A program made the translations under genes and the position numbers. This document shows, one piece after another, positions 5,787 through 15,539 of a DNA stretch of 27,703 nt. A model generated the notes under the pieces. That model was not told the DNA's origin. It saw only the letters and a program-made list of their open reading frames with translations, and made no database searches. The stretch covers positions 1 through 27,703 of the forward strand of contig SFCP01000015.1 in NCBI GenBank assembly GCA_004558535.1, in the 5' to 3' direction. The stretch is from Bacteroidales bacterium (GTDB lineage Bacteria > Bacteroidota > Bacteroidia > Bacteroidales > Bacteroidaceae). Position 1 is the first letter of the stretch, and every line of letters starts with the position of its first letter.

Positions 5787-5899
5787 TACAAAGCACTTAG
5801 AAAAAATTACAAAGCACTTAGAAAAAACTACAAGGCACTTAGTTTTTCTACAAAGCACTTAGTTATTCGCTTAGGCAGGAAGTAGTACAAGGCACTTAG
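5787..5899. repeat. Five-copy 14-bp repeat array TACAARGCACTTAG
   Basis: Copies start at 5787, 5808, 5829, 5849 and 5886; copies 1, 2 and 4 read TACAAAGCACTTAG and copies 3 and 5 TACAAGGCACTTAG. The first four are spaced 21, 21 and 20 bp, separated by A- or T-tracts of about 7 bp. The fifth is 37 bp further, with a degenerate piece (CGCTTAGG) between. The array ends 37 bp from the dnaG stop codon, so it would lie in the dnaG 3' untranslated region. Near-helical-turn spacing resembles iterons. It is not a CRISPR array, because unit and spacers are far too short. Confidence 0.8.
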
Positions 5900-5936
5900 A
5901 CCGTGTTTACTATACTATATGGGGCCGTGTCGTTTC

Positions 5937-8003
5937 TTAACTTTTGCGCATGCCGGCGTTGACCACGCGTTCCCCCAAATAGCGTGCGAAGGCTTTTTGC
6001 ACTTCGTAGAGTTCCTTGTAATGCTGCATGATTTCCCGATATTCCTGCGGATTGCTCATGACAGCGGGGTCGCGCAATTGGCGAAGCAGTGATTGTAGTT
6101 CACGGTTGAGGACAGCGTTCTTGAAATCATGGACCAGCCGCGGTATAAGTTCACCGAGGCGCTGACGTTCGGGCACGTAGCCAGTTTGCTGTGATTGGCA
6201 GAGCACGTAGGGGTCTTCGCCCATTTGTGCTGCCGTCCGGCTGATCTCCGGGTCGGGGTGGGCCAGGAAGTGTGTCAAGGACCGTCCGTTTCGGTCGAGG
6301 GGCAGGGAGGTGGCTTCATTCAGGATGCTCCGGCCCATAGCGGAGGGCAGCTGCAATCCGTCGGTCGTTAATTCACTTTGGATGTACTGCGCTACGGTGT
6401 ATTCCTCGGGGGCGTCCGATGCCTCGTTTTCGGCAGTAAAATTTAGCGGAATGGGCAGGTCGGCATAGCGGATGAGGGCCTCAACAAGCAGTCCTTCTTC
6501 AGCTCCGACGCTGTCGTGGACAATGCTTTTTTCGATAGCATTCGAGGTGGCAGTGTTCGTGGTGTCTTCAGCGTTACTGCCGGTGTTGTCATTGGGGGAC
6601 TTGCTATCGGTCTGTTCACTTGATCCGGCATTGGGCGTGGAGGCATTGCTGCCCTGGCCGGCGGGTTGCCCTTCGGTATAGTTTTTTTGATTGGCGCGGA
6701 TGGTCTTGATTTGCTGTTGCAGCTCGTGCATGAGCAGCGCCTCATCGACATCCAGCATCGAAGCGCATTCCGTGATATACATTTGGCGCGGGATGGGGCG
6801 GGGGATAGCAGCGATGCTTTGCACGACGCTTTGGATGAGTTCTGCCTTTCGGAGAGGGTCGTTTTTGCAGTCGGCCAGGAGGAGGTTGACCTTGAAGCGG
6901 ATGAAGTCTACCTGGTGCTCCTCGATGTATCGGCGGTATTCCTCGGCATTGTGCTTGCGTGCGAAGCTGTCGGGGTCATCGCCATCGGGCAGTAGCAGTA
7001 CGCTGACGTTCATGCCCTCGGAGAGCAACATGTCGATGCCTCGCAGGCTGGCCTTGATGCCGGCGCTGTCGCCATCGTAGAGCACTGTGATGTTTTCCGT
7101 AAACCGATGAATCAGACGGATTTGTCCCGGCGTAAGTGAAGTGCCGGAAGAAGCCACTACATTCTCGATGCCGCTTTGGTGCATTGAGATGACGTCGGTG
7201 TAGCCTTCGACCAGGTAACAGCGTCCCTGCTTTACAATGGCGCTTTTGGCGAAGTAGAGTCCGTAGAGTTCGTGACTTTTGCTGTAGATTTCGGATTCGG
7301 GGGAGTTGACGTATTTGGCAATCGTCTTGTCGCTTGTCAGAATACGTCCGCCAAAGGCAACGACTTTTCCGGAGATGGTATGGACGGGGAAGATGACACG
7401 GCCGTGGTAGCGGTCCTGCAGTCGTCCCTCTCGTGTGCGATAGGAAAGGCCGGTCTTCAGCAAGAAATCCTCCTTGAAGCCCCGTCTCAGTGCGGCATGA
7501 CTCATGGCATCGCGGCTTTGGGGGGAGAAGCCCAGCTGAAATTTTCGGATGATATCATCGCGAAAGCCGCGGCTGCGGAAATAGGCTTTTCCGATGGCCA
7601 CACCGTCGACGTCGTTGTGCAGGATGTTGATGAAGTAGTCGCGAGCCCATTCGTTGAGAATAAAGAGGCTTTCGCGCTCCGTAGCCTTGGCCCGTTCTTC
7701 GGGGGTCAGCTCTTTCTCCTGGATTTCGATGCCGTACCTTTTGGCCAGCCAGCGTAGTGCCTCGGGGTAGGTCATCTGTTCGTGCTCCATGATGAAGTGG
7801 ACCACGTTGCCGCCCTTGCCGCAGGAAAAGCATTTGCACAACTGCTTGGAGGGGGAGACGACGAAACTGGGTGTCTTCTCCTCGTGGAAGGGGCATAGTC
7901 CCTTATAGTTCACGCCGGCTTTTCGCAGTGTGACAAAATCCTTGACCACGTCGACAATGTTGGCGGCGTCGAGTATGCGGGCTATGGTGGCTTGATCAAT
8001 CAT
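5937..8003 (-). CDS. dnaG: DNA primase
   Basis: DnaG makes the RNA primers for chromosomal replication, acting with the DnaB helicase. The 688 residues begin with a CHC2 zinc-binding domain whose ligands are Cys37, His40, Cys58 and Cys61. The primase core follows, and the TOPRIM domain shows Glu266 in LVEGYTD, Asp310/Asp312 in LYDGDSAG and the acidic motif DGDDPD near 340-345. A linker of about 50 residues rich in Ser, Asn, Thr, Gly and Gln (about 441-490) separates the core from the C-terminal helicase-interaction region. The ATG lies 15 bp behind the sprA stop, so the two genes are probably co-transcribed. The stop codon is followed by the TACAARGCACTTAG array. Confidence 0.97.
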   Translation of the reverse strand: MIDQATIARILDAANIVDVVKDFVTLRKAGVNYKGLCPFHEEKTPSFVVSPSKQLCKCFSCGKGGNVVHFIMEHEQMTYPEALRWLAKRYGIEIQEKELTPEERAKATERESLFILNEWARDYFINILHNDVDGVAIGKAYFRSRGFRDDIIRKFQLGFSPQSRDAMSHAALRRGFKEDFLLKTGLSYRTREGRLQDRYHGRVIFPVHTISGKVVAFGGRILTSDKTIAKYVNSPESEIYSKSHELYGLYFAKSAIVKQGRCYLVEGYTDVISMHQSGIENVVASSGTSLTPGQIRLIHRFTENITVLYDGDSAGIKASLRGIDMLLSEGMNVSVLLLPDGDDPDSFARKHNAEEYRRYIEEHQVDFIRFKVNLLLADCKNDPLRKAELIQSVVQSIAAIPRPIPRQMYITECASMLDVDEALLMHELQQQIKTIRANQKNYTEGQPAGQGSNASTPNAGSSEQTDSKSPNDNTGSNAEDTTNTATSNAIEKSIVHDSVGAEEGLLVEALIRYADLPIPLNFTAENEASDAPEEYTVAQYIQSELTTDGLQLPSAMGRSILNEATSLPLDRNGRSLTHFLAHPDPEISRTAAQMGEDPYVLCQSQQTGYVPERQRLGELIPRLVHDFKNAVLNRELQSLLRQLRDPAVMSNPQEYREIMQHYKELYEVQKAFARYLGERVVNAGMRKS

Positions 8004-8018
8004 GCGGCCTTGTTGATT

Positions 8019-11000
8019 TTAGCGGTTAAGGATAAACTTGAGCGTAATGCCAAAGTCCTGGGTGGTGGTGGGGTAGGAGCTGCTGGTCAGCAGGGGCTTG
8101 TTGAACTGGCGGTCGTAGAAAGCCGTAAGGGTGAGGTATTTGCTCAGTGCATAGTCGGCCGAGAAACTTACCTTCACGGCTTTGTTACCGCTGGTGGCCT
8201 GTGTCAGTTCGGTCAGTATGTCGCGGTTGAGTGCGCTCTGGTTGCGAATGCTGAAGTCCAGACGCAGGTTGAGGTCGTTGCTAAATCCTGTGTTGGATTT
8301 GGTACGTTGACTTCCGCTGCCCGGTTTGTCCGTTTCGCCAGACTTTTTGGATTTGCCCTTGCTGCGTACGGCTTTCTTGGGCGCAAAGAGGTTGAGGTCG
8401 TTAATCTTGTATCCTAAGCCGATGACAAAGTCGTTGGAGCGGCTTTCGGTAAGTTGTTGCGAGGTCATACTAAGGGTAAGCACGCGGGTACGACGGTATT
8501 CTACTTTTGCCGTCAGATTGTTGTGGAATGTCATGTCGATGCCGGCCAGCGGTGCGAAGCTTTCGTTAATGCTCACAGTCGAGATATCGTACATTCCCGA
8601 GGGGATGGGATTGCCGGTGGTGACGTCTGTCACAAAACCAAATCCGTCCATGTACTCCATGTATGAAGTAAAGGTGTTGTAACTTCCCACACTGTAGATG
8701 CTCTTGTAGCCATGGTTGATGTTGAAGCTCTTGAAGATTTTCTTCATGCGCGGCAATCTGGACAATCCGCTGTAGCTGACGGTCCAGTTGGGCAATAGTT
8801 TTGTCAGCGATGGGAATATGTCGAGCGACCCTCCTCCCGAGGCGTAGATGTCGAGGAATGCGGGGATCATGACGTTTGCATTGTATTTGCTGATGGTGCC
8901 GTTGGCGGGATCGAAAGGCTGACCGGCAAGTGCACTGCCGGCAGGGTAGGCCGCTCCATTGTATTTCTGTTCTATGCGGGCGCGGTAGACGTCCAGTGCG
9001 CGCACGAATTTGCTGAAGGACTTGCTGGGATAGCCTTTGTCTGCGGAGCCGGTTTTCTCGAATGCGGTACCGATGCTGATGGTGGTCATCGTGAAACTAC
9101 CGGTTTGCGTGGTAGGCATTCCGGCATACATGTATTGGATGCTTTTGTTCCTGTTATCTGTACGGCTGGCCGACAAGTCGATTTTAAGGTCGGTGAACGG
9201 CTCCAGTGTGGCGCGGATTTGCAGGTCCTCGTTGATGCTGGTAGTGGCCGGCGTGATGACGCTGTCGTTGCACATGAGCCAGCCGCGGTCGGCCGCCTTG
9301 CGGATATAGCCGTCGTCCACGAAGCCAAATGCAAAGTCCAATCCTGGTTGGAATCCGCCCTCGTTGCGCTGACCGAAGATGTCTCCCACCTGGGGCAGGA
9401 AGCCGGGCAGGGTCATGTTGTACTTGTTGTTGTAGGACACACTGACATTGCGTACCATCATACCGATGCGTGCGGTGAGTTGAAGCGCCTTGTACCAGCC
9501 TGTCTCCTCCTTGCGCCGTTTGGGCTTCACGGTAATTTTCACTTTGGCCGTGTCCTGTGATAAGATGAGGATATTGTTGGCATCCACCACCTTGTAGCGT
9601 ATCGGATAGCGCGACCCATCACTTCGTAAGGCAGTAACCTGTACTTTTTTGCTCTTTTGGTTGTGCTTGACCTGTACCGTCGTGTCAGCTTTCAGCTGGA
9701 TTTCGTTTATGAATACTTTCTTGTCCGATTCTTTTTTGTTGGCCGAAGCATTCATAGAGCTGTTGGTGAAGCGCTTGTTGGCTTCTTTCAGGAACGGTAT
9801 ATGGTTGTAGAGCGTCTCCATTTTCAGCTTCAAGTTGCCGCTGGCCGTTCTTGACATGGCGATGGTATTTCCCATGGAGGTACCGTCGTCCAGTTCAGCA
9901 CCGCGTGTCCAGTTGTAGGTCGAGGCATACTTGGCATCAACGGTCAGCCAGTCGAACAGGGGGAGCTTGTTGAGCGGCAGTTGCCAGGAGGCGTCAAAGG
10001 ACTGCTGATAGGATAGGGGGCGTCCCATGTGCAGCAGGCTGGTACGGACAGAGTCTTTCCAGACTGTGTATTGGTCGGGGTACAGGTCCTTGTTGATAGC
10101 GGTATAGGGCTGTTCGATTTCGGCGTTGGTACCTGAGCTGAAGTTGGCATGCAGACTTTTGGTCAGGTCCCATCGCAGTGTGAAATTTCTGTTCCAATTA
10201 TAGTCGCTGTTCCAGGTAAGGGGGAGCGAGGTATTGTCCAGATTTTCCATGTCGCGCTCCTGTAGTTCATAATAACTGCGGGTGATGTCGGAATTGAACG
10301 AGAGGGCTTGCGGAATATAGTTGAAGTTGAGTTCCTTGACGATTTTCAGCCATTTGCTTTTGCTCTTCATTTTCTTGAAGGGTTCAAACGGCTTGTAATT
10401 CGGGGAGTAATTGTAGCTGAAGTTCCACTTCCAGTTTTGGTCCTTTTCCCATGCGGTGGTTTCGCCGGTGGTATGGCGGCTGCTGAAAGCGTATCCAAAG
10501 GTGAAGTTGGCCGGGTCGTAGGGCATGGGGTGTCGCTTGGTGGCGATGTCAAAGCGCAGGCCGGACAGGCTGAAGTTCTTGCTGATAATTACCTGTTCGG
10601 CAATGTTGCGCAGCGAATCTTTTTCGTGCTCATTTGCCAGGCCGGCCAAAGCCTCGTCCATTTCCATGTCGGTGTCGAGGGGATTGTAGCGTGGCACAGT
10701 ACGTTGCTTGCTGTAGGAGTAGTAGATGGGTGCTTTCAGCTTCAATTGTTTAGGCAGGAAGCGTCCGGCTTCGACGTTGGTGGTCACGGAGTACTCGTAG
10801 AGGTTGTCGTCGCGTCGTTGTGTGACGGTTTCCTCCAGTCCGCCGAAACCATCCGTTTCGATGTGTCCACTCAGGTTGACCGAGGCTACGTCAGACAGTT
10901 GCAGGTTGAGGGTGGACTGTGCAGCCCATCCGCCATTGTTCGAGAATTGCTGCAATCGCAATTCGTTGGCCCAGACTTCTACGCTTTTCATGGCACGCGA

Positions 11001-14000
11001 ATTGTTGCGCACGCCGATCATGATCGTACGCACTTCGCCCAATGAGGGATTTCCCATGACGCTTACCTTGTTGCCGGGTTTGTCGGGATCGTATTCGCTG
11101 TAGAGTTGGGCGTAACTGATGAGGCCTTGGCTTTTTTGCTTGTTGCGGTTACGCTTGGCATTTGTAAGGACCGTCAGGTCTATGTCCAGCAGGTTCTCTT
11201 CCGGCCAGACTATCCGTGCGCCGGCATCGCTGTTGGGATATTTGCCTTCGGGCGTGATGCTTAGGGGAATTTCGTACTCGTAGAAGTTGCTCTTGTAGTC
11301 AGAGCCCAATCGTATGAACAGGCTGGTTTGTCCATCCTCCACGGTTTCCTCGCCGGCCAGGCTGTTGGCGTGGGTAAACATTTGCAGGTGCTTGTAGCGT
11401 CTGAGGTCCAGCGAGATATTCTTGTAGACGGCTCTTGCATCGCCCGAAGCCAGATTTTTCACGGTCATGGCCAGTGCCTGCTCGTTGTTTTGGAGGACTT
11501 GGTCCTGTCCCGGGTCCAAGACGCGGCTGATGCCGGGAGGTATCACGTAGTTGACCGGTGTCTTTTCATTGTTTTCCTCGAAGCTGACCGCCGACACTGC
11601 CATCGTGCCGCTCACCTCGGGAGCATGTCCGCTGTAAAGGGCCTGTTCGTATCCTCTCCATTCGCCATAGACCAAGTCGAAGGTGGCCAGTCGCAGTACG
11701 ACGGGCTGGCTGAATCCGGTCATAAACAGACGCATAAAGCGGATGGACGTGAAGTCGGTGATGTTGCCTTGGCGCTTTTCGTATTCTTTCAAGGGTACTC
11801 GGAAGAGGTACCATGTGGTTTCCAGTTGATTTCCATCGCGTGTGGTGGTGACCGTCTCGCGCTTGTCCACGATATAGTTTTGTCCTACGACCATAGCTTC
11901 CGGAGCAATCCTTACCCTGTATTGGAAGTATTTCTCATATTCATTCAGGGTATAGTCTTGGTTGATATCCTCGGCATCGGGTGTAGTCTTGTAGGCCGTG
12001 CTGTAGCTTTCGGGAGAATGTTCGGCGTCGACGGAGTTTCCGTTGGGATTGTTGATGTATTTATAGCGGTCCAAGATGGAGCGCTGTGCCTCGTCATAGT
12101 CCGTTCCGCGGAAGTAGTGGTATCTGTCGCCGGAGGGAGAAGCCAGTATGGAGTCGTAGACTTCGGGCCTTACGATGGGCTGGATTTGCGCCAGATAGTT
12201 TTGGTATGCCGGGTAAGTCCGTTCCTGCTCCGAGGTAAGTCCGTTGTAGCCCACGTCTTGTTTTTGGCGGGCATTGACCGATGTGTTGAATGCGTAGGTG
12301 ACACTGTTTTGCGTAGGAACTCTTCCCCAGATGGTTTCGGTGAACTGTGCGGGGTCATCATCTACGGGCAGTCCGCTTTCATAGAATTTCTTGCCGTCTT
12401 TCAGGACGTCTTCGCTGATTTCTCCCAAGTTGAGGTACAGGTCGCCCGTCAGGTCCGCGCCGTTTTCGCGTGCCTTGATGAAGGGGTCCATCATCCAGAA
12501 TTCTATGTATTCGATATTGGCTGCTTCGAAATCGGTGACATCCAGCTTTCGCATCATGCCGCCCCAGCGGCTTTTCGGATTACTCAGGTGGCCGTCAGCA
12601 TCCACCGAGGGGTCCAGGTTGTAAGGGCCGCGCTCGTTGGGGTAGTAGGCCAGGTTGAGCACGTTGAGTGTAGTGGATTCGCGGAAGTTGATACTTTTGT
12701 TCGGGAAAAGCTCGTTTTTGTAGATTTCCCGGACATAGGGGTCTGAGAGTTGGGCCAAGTCTCCCTTGATGTGACCGGGCGTGAGCGAGGAGGACCGACG
12801 GGTGAAAAGGGGGTCAATGTAGTACCACGCCAACAGCGAGCGGTTGAATCCATATCGGATATCGCCGCTCAGGCTGCTTTCGCCGAACATCGCCGGTACT
12901 GACGAAATGGTCCATTCCGTCGGTGCGCTGATGTCTATGCCGTTCTTCGCATTCTCGAAGTCGTCAATGTAGGAGGCGTTTCCCTGTGAGCCTTTGTTCT
13001 TTCCGGCAATGAGCTGGGCAAAATCTGCCGTGAAATTGATGGACGATGGGGCTGTACATTCCACGAAGGGTAATTTGTCCAATGCGTTGGTCAGCCATTG
13101 CGTTTGCTTCTTCCACGACATGTTCAGCCCCCAGATGGTATTGTTCAGCGGTTCGCTGCCCATGGCCACTTTCGTGGTGAGGGGCTTCTCGCCCAAGTGC
13201 ATGAACGTACCGCCGATTTGGAAGTCTTTGGAAAAGTCGTATTCCCAATTCAGTCCGAACATCGTTTTGCGCTGCATGCCGTAATCCGTGTCGCTCTCCA
13301 GGCTGACGTTGACCGCAGTCCCGGCATCCAGAATGCTCTTGTTCAGGATTTTCACGATACCGGAATTGTAGTCCACGGAATAGTCCGAGCCCTCCATCAG
13401 TGTGACGCCGCCGGCTGTCACCACCACCGAACCGCGGGGTATGTTCATGGCGCCCAGCTGGATTTCGTCACGCTTTGTGGCTTTGTACTCTCCCGTGATG
13501 CGGTATTTGTTTTTCTCGGCAATTTGTTTGGCCACTGTCTTGGTGCTGTCATAGAGCTCCTGGAAGACGTAGCGCTGTGCGACGGTCTCGTCGCCGATGA
13601 CCTTTGCCAAGTTCGACCCGAATGGCTCCACCACCGGGAAGTAGACACGTCCGCTTGTCGGGTCAATGGTATAGCCCTCCACGTAGTCGAAATAGCTGTT
13701 GGGGTTGCGCTTGTTATTGTTGTCCAAACGGTCCAGCCCTACGAGTGAGAGTATCTTTTTGTCTTTCAGGTTGGGCTCGGGCAGGTAGGACAGGTATACG
13801 CCGGTCGTGTCGCTCAGAATTTTGATATCCATTCTGAATTTATCTTTCTGAATGGAGGTGGCTCCCAGGGAATAGACGTTTTTCATCATCAGGTCCCAGT
13901 TGCCCATCTGTGGCGTATTGGCCGTATTCTTCAGTGCCTTTACAAACAGCACCTTTTGTCCCTCCTGCACGTCGGTCGAAAATTCTCCCACCTGGTATCG

Positions 14001-15464
14001 TTGGCCGCGATAGGTATACTCAAAGGCCACGGCCAACACTTGGTCTGTTTGCAGGGTGGATTTCAGTGACAGGTAGCCCAAGCTGCTGTTGAGCGTATAT
14101 TCCGAGGCCGAGAGCAGGCGCGCAGATTCCAGTTTTTCGTAATCCTCTCCACCCACCAGCCCGGCAGCGTCCAGTGTCATGGTGCATTGGTTGATATCGC
14201 GTGCGGCACTGAGGGAGGTGGTCAGTGTGGCATACAGGCTGTTGGAGGTATTGGCCGGATTGTTGTCTGCGCCGGCTGTCCACATGGGATTGGCTATTCG
14301 GTCGTGCTCTCCCAGGTCCGTGAGTGCCAGGATGTTGCGCGTGTTGGTAGTCGTACCGTTCTTGTTGGTTACCCATACCTCTATACGGTTGATGCTGATG
14401 CCGGACAGGATGTTGGGCAACTGCGACATATTGTCGTCGTAGCGGTCGCGAAAGAAGTGTGCCAGGAAGAAGTGGCGGTTTTCATCGTATTCATCTGCCG
14501 AAAACTCGTAGGAGGTCAGTTGCACGCCACCTTTCGAGCTGACGGTTTGGCTGCTCGATTTCTTTTGCGAGATGACGGTTTGCAGCTTCAGCCTGCCGAA
14601 TTGCAAGTCTGCACGGACGCCAAACAGCGAGGAAGCTCCGCGCACCAGCGATGAGTTGGAGGGGAGCGACACGTTGCCCGCTTCGATCAATTTGATGATT
14701 TCATCTTCCTTGCCCTCGTAGCGTAGTTTCAGGTTTTGCGTATCAAAGTTGAAGGTGGCTTCGGAATTATAGTTGAAGTCCATCTTTACCTTGTCGCCCA
14801 CCTTTCCGCTGACGCTGAGGTTTACCTTTTCGTCAAAGTCAAAACCAAATACTTTTCGGTTGCGTTCCGAGAGCGAGGGGTTGTCCACGAAGCGCGTGTT
14901 GGCACCGATTTTCAGTTCGGCCGAACCTTGTGTCTTCACTTGCACGCCACCGGGACCGAAGATCTTATTGGCAGGGCCCAGGTCAAACTTCATGTCCGTG
15001 AAGTCAAACTTTTCCTTGCCCTTTGCCTCAAAATCTTCGCGGTTTCTGGAGCGGAAGAATTGTCTCATGTTGCGTCTGAGGCTCCAGTCGCCATATTCTT
15101 CGGGTGTCATGCGAAAGGGCGTCTCCAGGAAGTCGTCCCCCAACTTCGTTCCCAGACGGTAGGTGCCGGTAGCTTCGTCGTAGAATACCTCTGTGCGGAG
15201 GTTTTCCGGATTGCGCAGGTCCGCTGTCGGTGCTTTTTCGTCGGCGGATTGCAGGGTGGTCCGTCGCACGCTGTACCTTGGCCTGACGCTGTCGGACCTC
15301 GTGGCGCTTCCGTCCTGGGGTCCGGCGCTTCGTGTGCCCTCCGCTGCCGCACCCGCGGTCGGGTTTGTCGCCTCCCCGCTGCCGGCCACTGCGCGCGCAG
15401 TGAGCCGGGCCACCGTCGTGACAGCCGTGAGTAACAGGAATATTTTGAACAAAGCCTTTCGCAT
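8019..15464 (-). CDS. sprA: Type 9 secretion system outer-membrane translocon SprA (Sov)
   Basis: SprA/Sov is the giant outer-membrane beta-barrel through which Bacteroidota export folded type 9 secretion cargo (gliding adhesins, proteases, hydrolases). The 2481 residues agree with the roughly 2400-2500 usual for the family. A signal peptide is clear: Arg-Lys at the N-terminus, a hydrophobic stretch at about 8-20, and an AVA-G cleavage site near 27. It is followed by a low-complexity Gly/Ala/Ser/Thr segment. The body is rich in alternating aromatic/polar beta-strand sequence, with family-typical segments such as KFDFTDMKFDLGPANKIFG near the N-terminus. The protein ends in a terminal barrel strand (GITLKFILNR). 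The gene lies between ruvA and dnaG on the same strand; ruvA-sprA adjacency is common in the phylum. No cargo or other T9SS gene is in the window. Confidence 0.96.
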   Translation of the reverse strand: MRKALFKIFLLLTAVTTVARLTARAVAGSGEATNPTAGAAAEGTRSAGPQDGSATRSDSVRPRYSVRRTTLQSADEKAPTADLRNPENLRTEVFYDEATGTYRLGTKLGDDFLETPFRMTPEEYGDWSLRRNMRQFFRSRNREDFEAKGKEKFDFTDMKFDLGPANKIFGPGGVQVKTQGSAELKIGANTRFVDNPSLSERNRKVFGFDFDEKVNLSVSGKVGDKVKMDFNYNSEATFNFDTQNLKLRYEGKEDEIIKLIEAGNVSLPSNSSLVRGASSLFGVRADLQFGRLKLQTVISQKKSSSQTVSSKGGVQLTSYEFSADEYDENRHFFLAHFFRDRYDDNMSQLPNILSGISINRIEVWVTNKNGTTTNTRNILALTDLGEHDRIANPMWTAGADNNPANTSNSLYATLTTSLSAARDINQCTMTLDAAGLVGGEDYEKLESARLLSASEYTLNSSLGYLSLKSTLQTDQVLAVAFEYTYRGQRYQVGEFSTDVQEGQKVLFVKALKNTANTPQMGNWDLMMKNVYSLGATSIQKDKFRMDIKILSDTTGVYLSYLPEPNLKDKKILSLVGLDRLDNNNKRNPNSYFDYVEGYTIDPTSGRVYFPVVEPFGSNLAKVIGDETVAQRYVFQELYDSTKTVAKQIAEKNKYRITGEYKATKRDEIQLGAMNIPRGSVVVTAGGVTLMEGSDYSVDYNSGIVKILNKSILDAGTAVNVSLESDTDYGMQRKTMFGLNWEYDFSKDFQIGGTFMHLGEKPLTTKVAMGSEPLNNTIWGLNMSWKKQTQWLTNALDKLPFVECTAPSSINFTADFAQLIAGKNKGSQGNASYIDDFENAKNGIDISAPTEWTISSVPAMFGESSLSGDIRYGFNRSLLAWYYIDPLFTRRSSSLTPGHIKGDLAQLSDPYVREIYKNELFPNKSINFRESTTLNVLNLAYYPNERGPYNLDPSVDADGHLSNPKSRWGGMMRKLDVTDFEAANIEYIEFWMMDPFIKARENGADLTGDLYLNLGEISEDVLKDGKKFYESGLPVDDDPAQFTETIWGRVPTQNSVTYAFNTSVNARQKQDVGYNGLTSEQERTYPAYQNYLAQIQPIVRPEVYDSILASPSGDRYHYFRGTDYDEAQRSILDRYKYINNPNGNSVDAEHSPESYSTAYKTTPDAEDINQDYTLNEYEKYFQYRVRIAPEAMVVGQNYIVDKRETVTTTRDGNQLETTWYLFRVPLKEYEKRQGNITDFTSIRFMRLFMTGFSQPVVLRLATFDLVYGEWRGYEQALYSGHAPEVSGTMAVSAVSFEENNEKTPVNYVIPPGISRVLDPGQDQVLQNNEQALAMTVKNLASGDARAVYKNISLDLRRYKHLQMFTHANSLAGEETVEDGQTSLFIRLGSDYKSNFYEYEIPLSITPEGKYPNSDAGARIVWPEENLLDIDLTVLTNAKRNRNKQKSQGLISYAQLYSEYDPDKPGNKVSVMGNPSLGEVRTIMIGVRNNSRAMKSVEVWANELRLQQFSNNGGWAAQSTLNLQLSDVASVNLSGHIETDGFGGLEETVTQRRDDNLYEYSVTTNVEAGRFLPKQLKLKAPIYYSYSKQRTVPRYNPLDTDMEMDEALAGLANEHEKDSLRNIAEQVIISKNFSLSGLRFDIATKRHPMPYDPANFTFGYAFSSRHTTGETTAWEKDQNWKWNFSYNYSPNYKPFEPFKKMKSKSKWLKIVKELNFNYIPQALSFNSDITRSYYELQERDMENLDNTSLPLTWNSDYNWNRNFTLRWDLTKSLHANFSSGTNAEIEQPYTAINKDLYPDQYTVWKDSVRTSLLHMGRPLSYQQSFDASWQLPLNKLPLFDWLTVDAKYASTYNWTRGAELDDGTSMGNTIAMSRTASGNLKLKMETLYNHIPFLKEANKRFTNSSMNASANKKESDKKVFINEIQLKADTTVQVKHNQKSKKVQVTALRSDGSRYPIRYKVVDANNILILSQDTAKVKITVKPKRRKEETGWYKALQLTARIGMMVRNVSVSYNNKYNMTLPGFLPQVGDIFGQRNEGGFQPGLDFAFGFVDDGYIRKAADRGWLMCNDSVITPATTSINEDLQIRATLEPFTDLKIDLSASRTDNRNKSIQYMYAGMPTTQTGSFTMTTISIGTAFEKTGSADKGYPSKSFSKFVRALDVYRARIEQKYNGAAYPAGSALAGQPFDPANGTISKYNANVMIPAFLDIYASGGGSLDIFPSLTKLLPNWTVSYSGLSRLPRMKKIFKSFNINHGYKSIYSVGSYNTFTSYMEYMDGFGFVTDVTTGNPIPSGMYDISTVSINESFAPLAGIDMTFHNNLTAKVEYRRTRVLTLSMTSQQLTESRSNDFVIGLGYKINDLNLFAPKKAVRSKGKSKKSGETDKPGSGSQRTKSNTGFSNDLNLRLDFSIRNQSALNRDILTELTQATSGNKAVKVSFSADYALSKYLTLTAFYDRQFNKPLLTSSSYPTTTQDFGITLKFILNR

Positions 15465-15539
15465 GGGGCGTGTGTCAGTACTATGGGGGGACTATGGGGG
15501 GGCTGCGCGCCGGGACGCTTTACAGCGTATGAGCGCGCC

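Noticed and set aside
5593..5862. Plus-strand frame ending in KITKHLEK repeats
   Set aside because: It translates the 21-bp repeat array, which is in frame only by chance; spacing changes to 20 and 37 bp break it.
5787..5899. CRISPR array
   Set aside because: The 14-bp units with 6-7-bp A/T spacers are far below CRISPR dimensions, and no cas gene is present.
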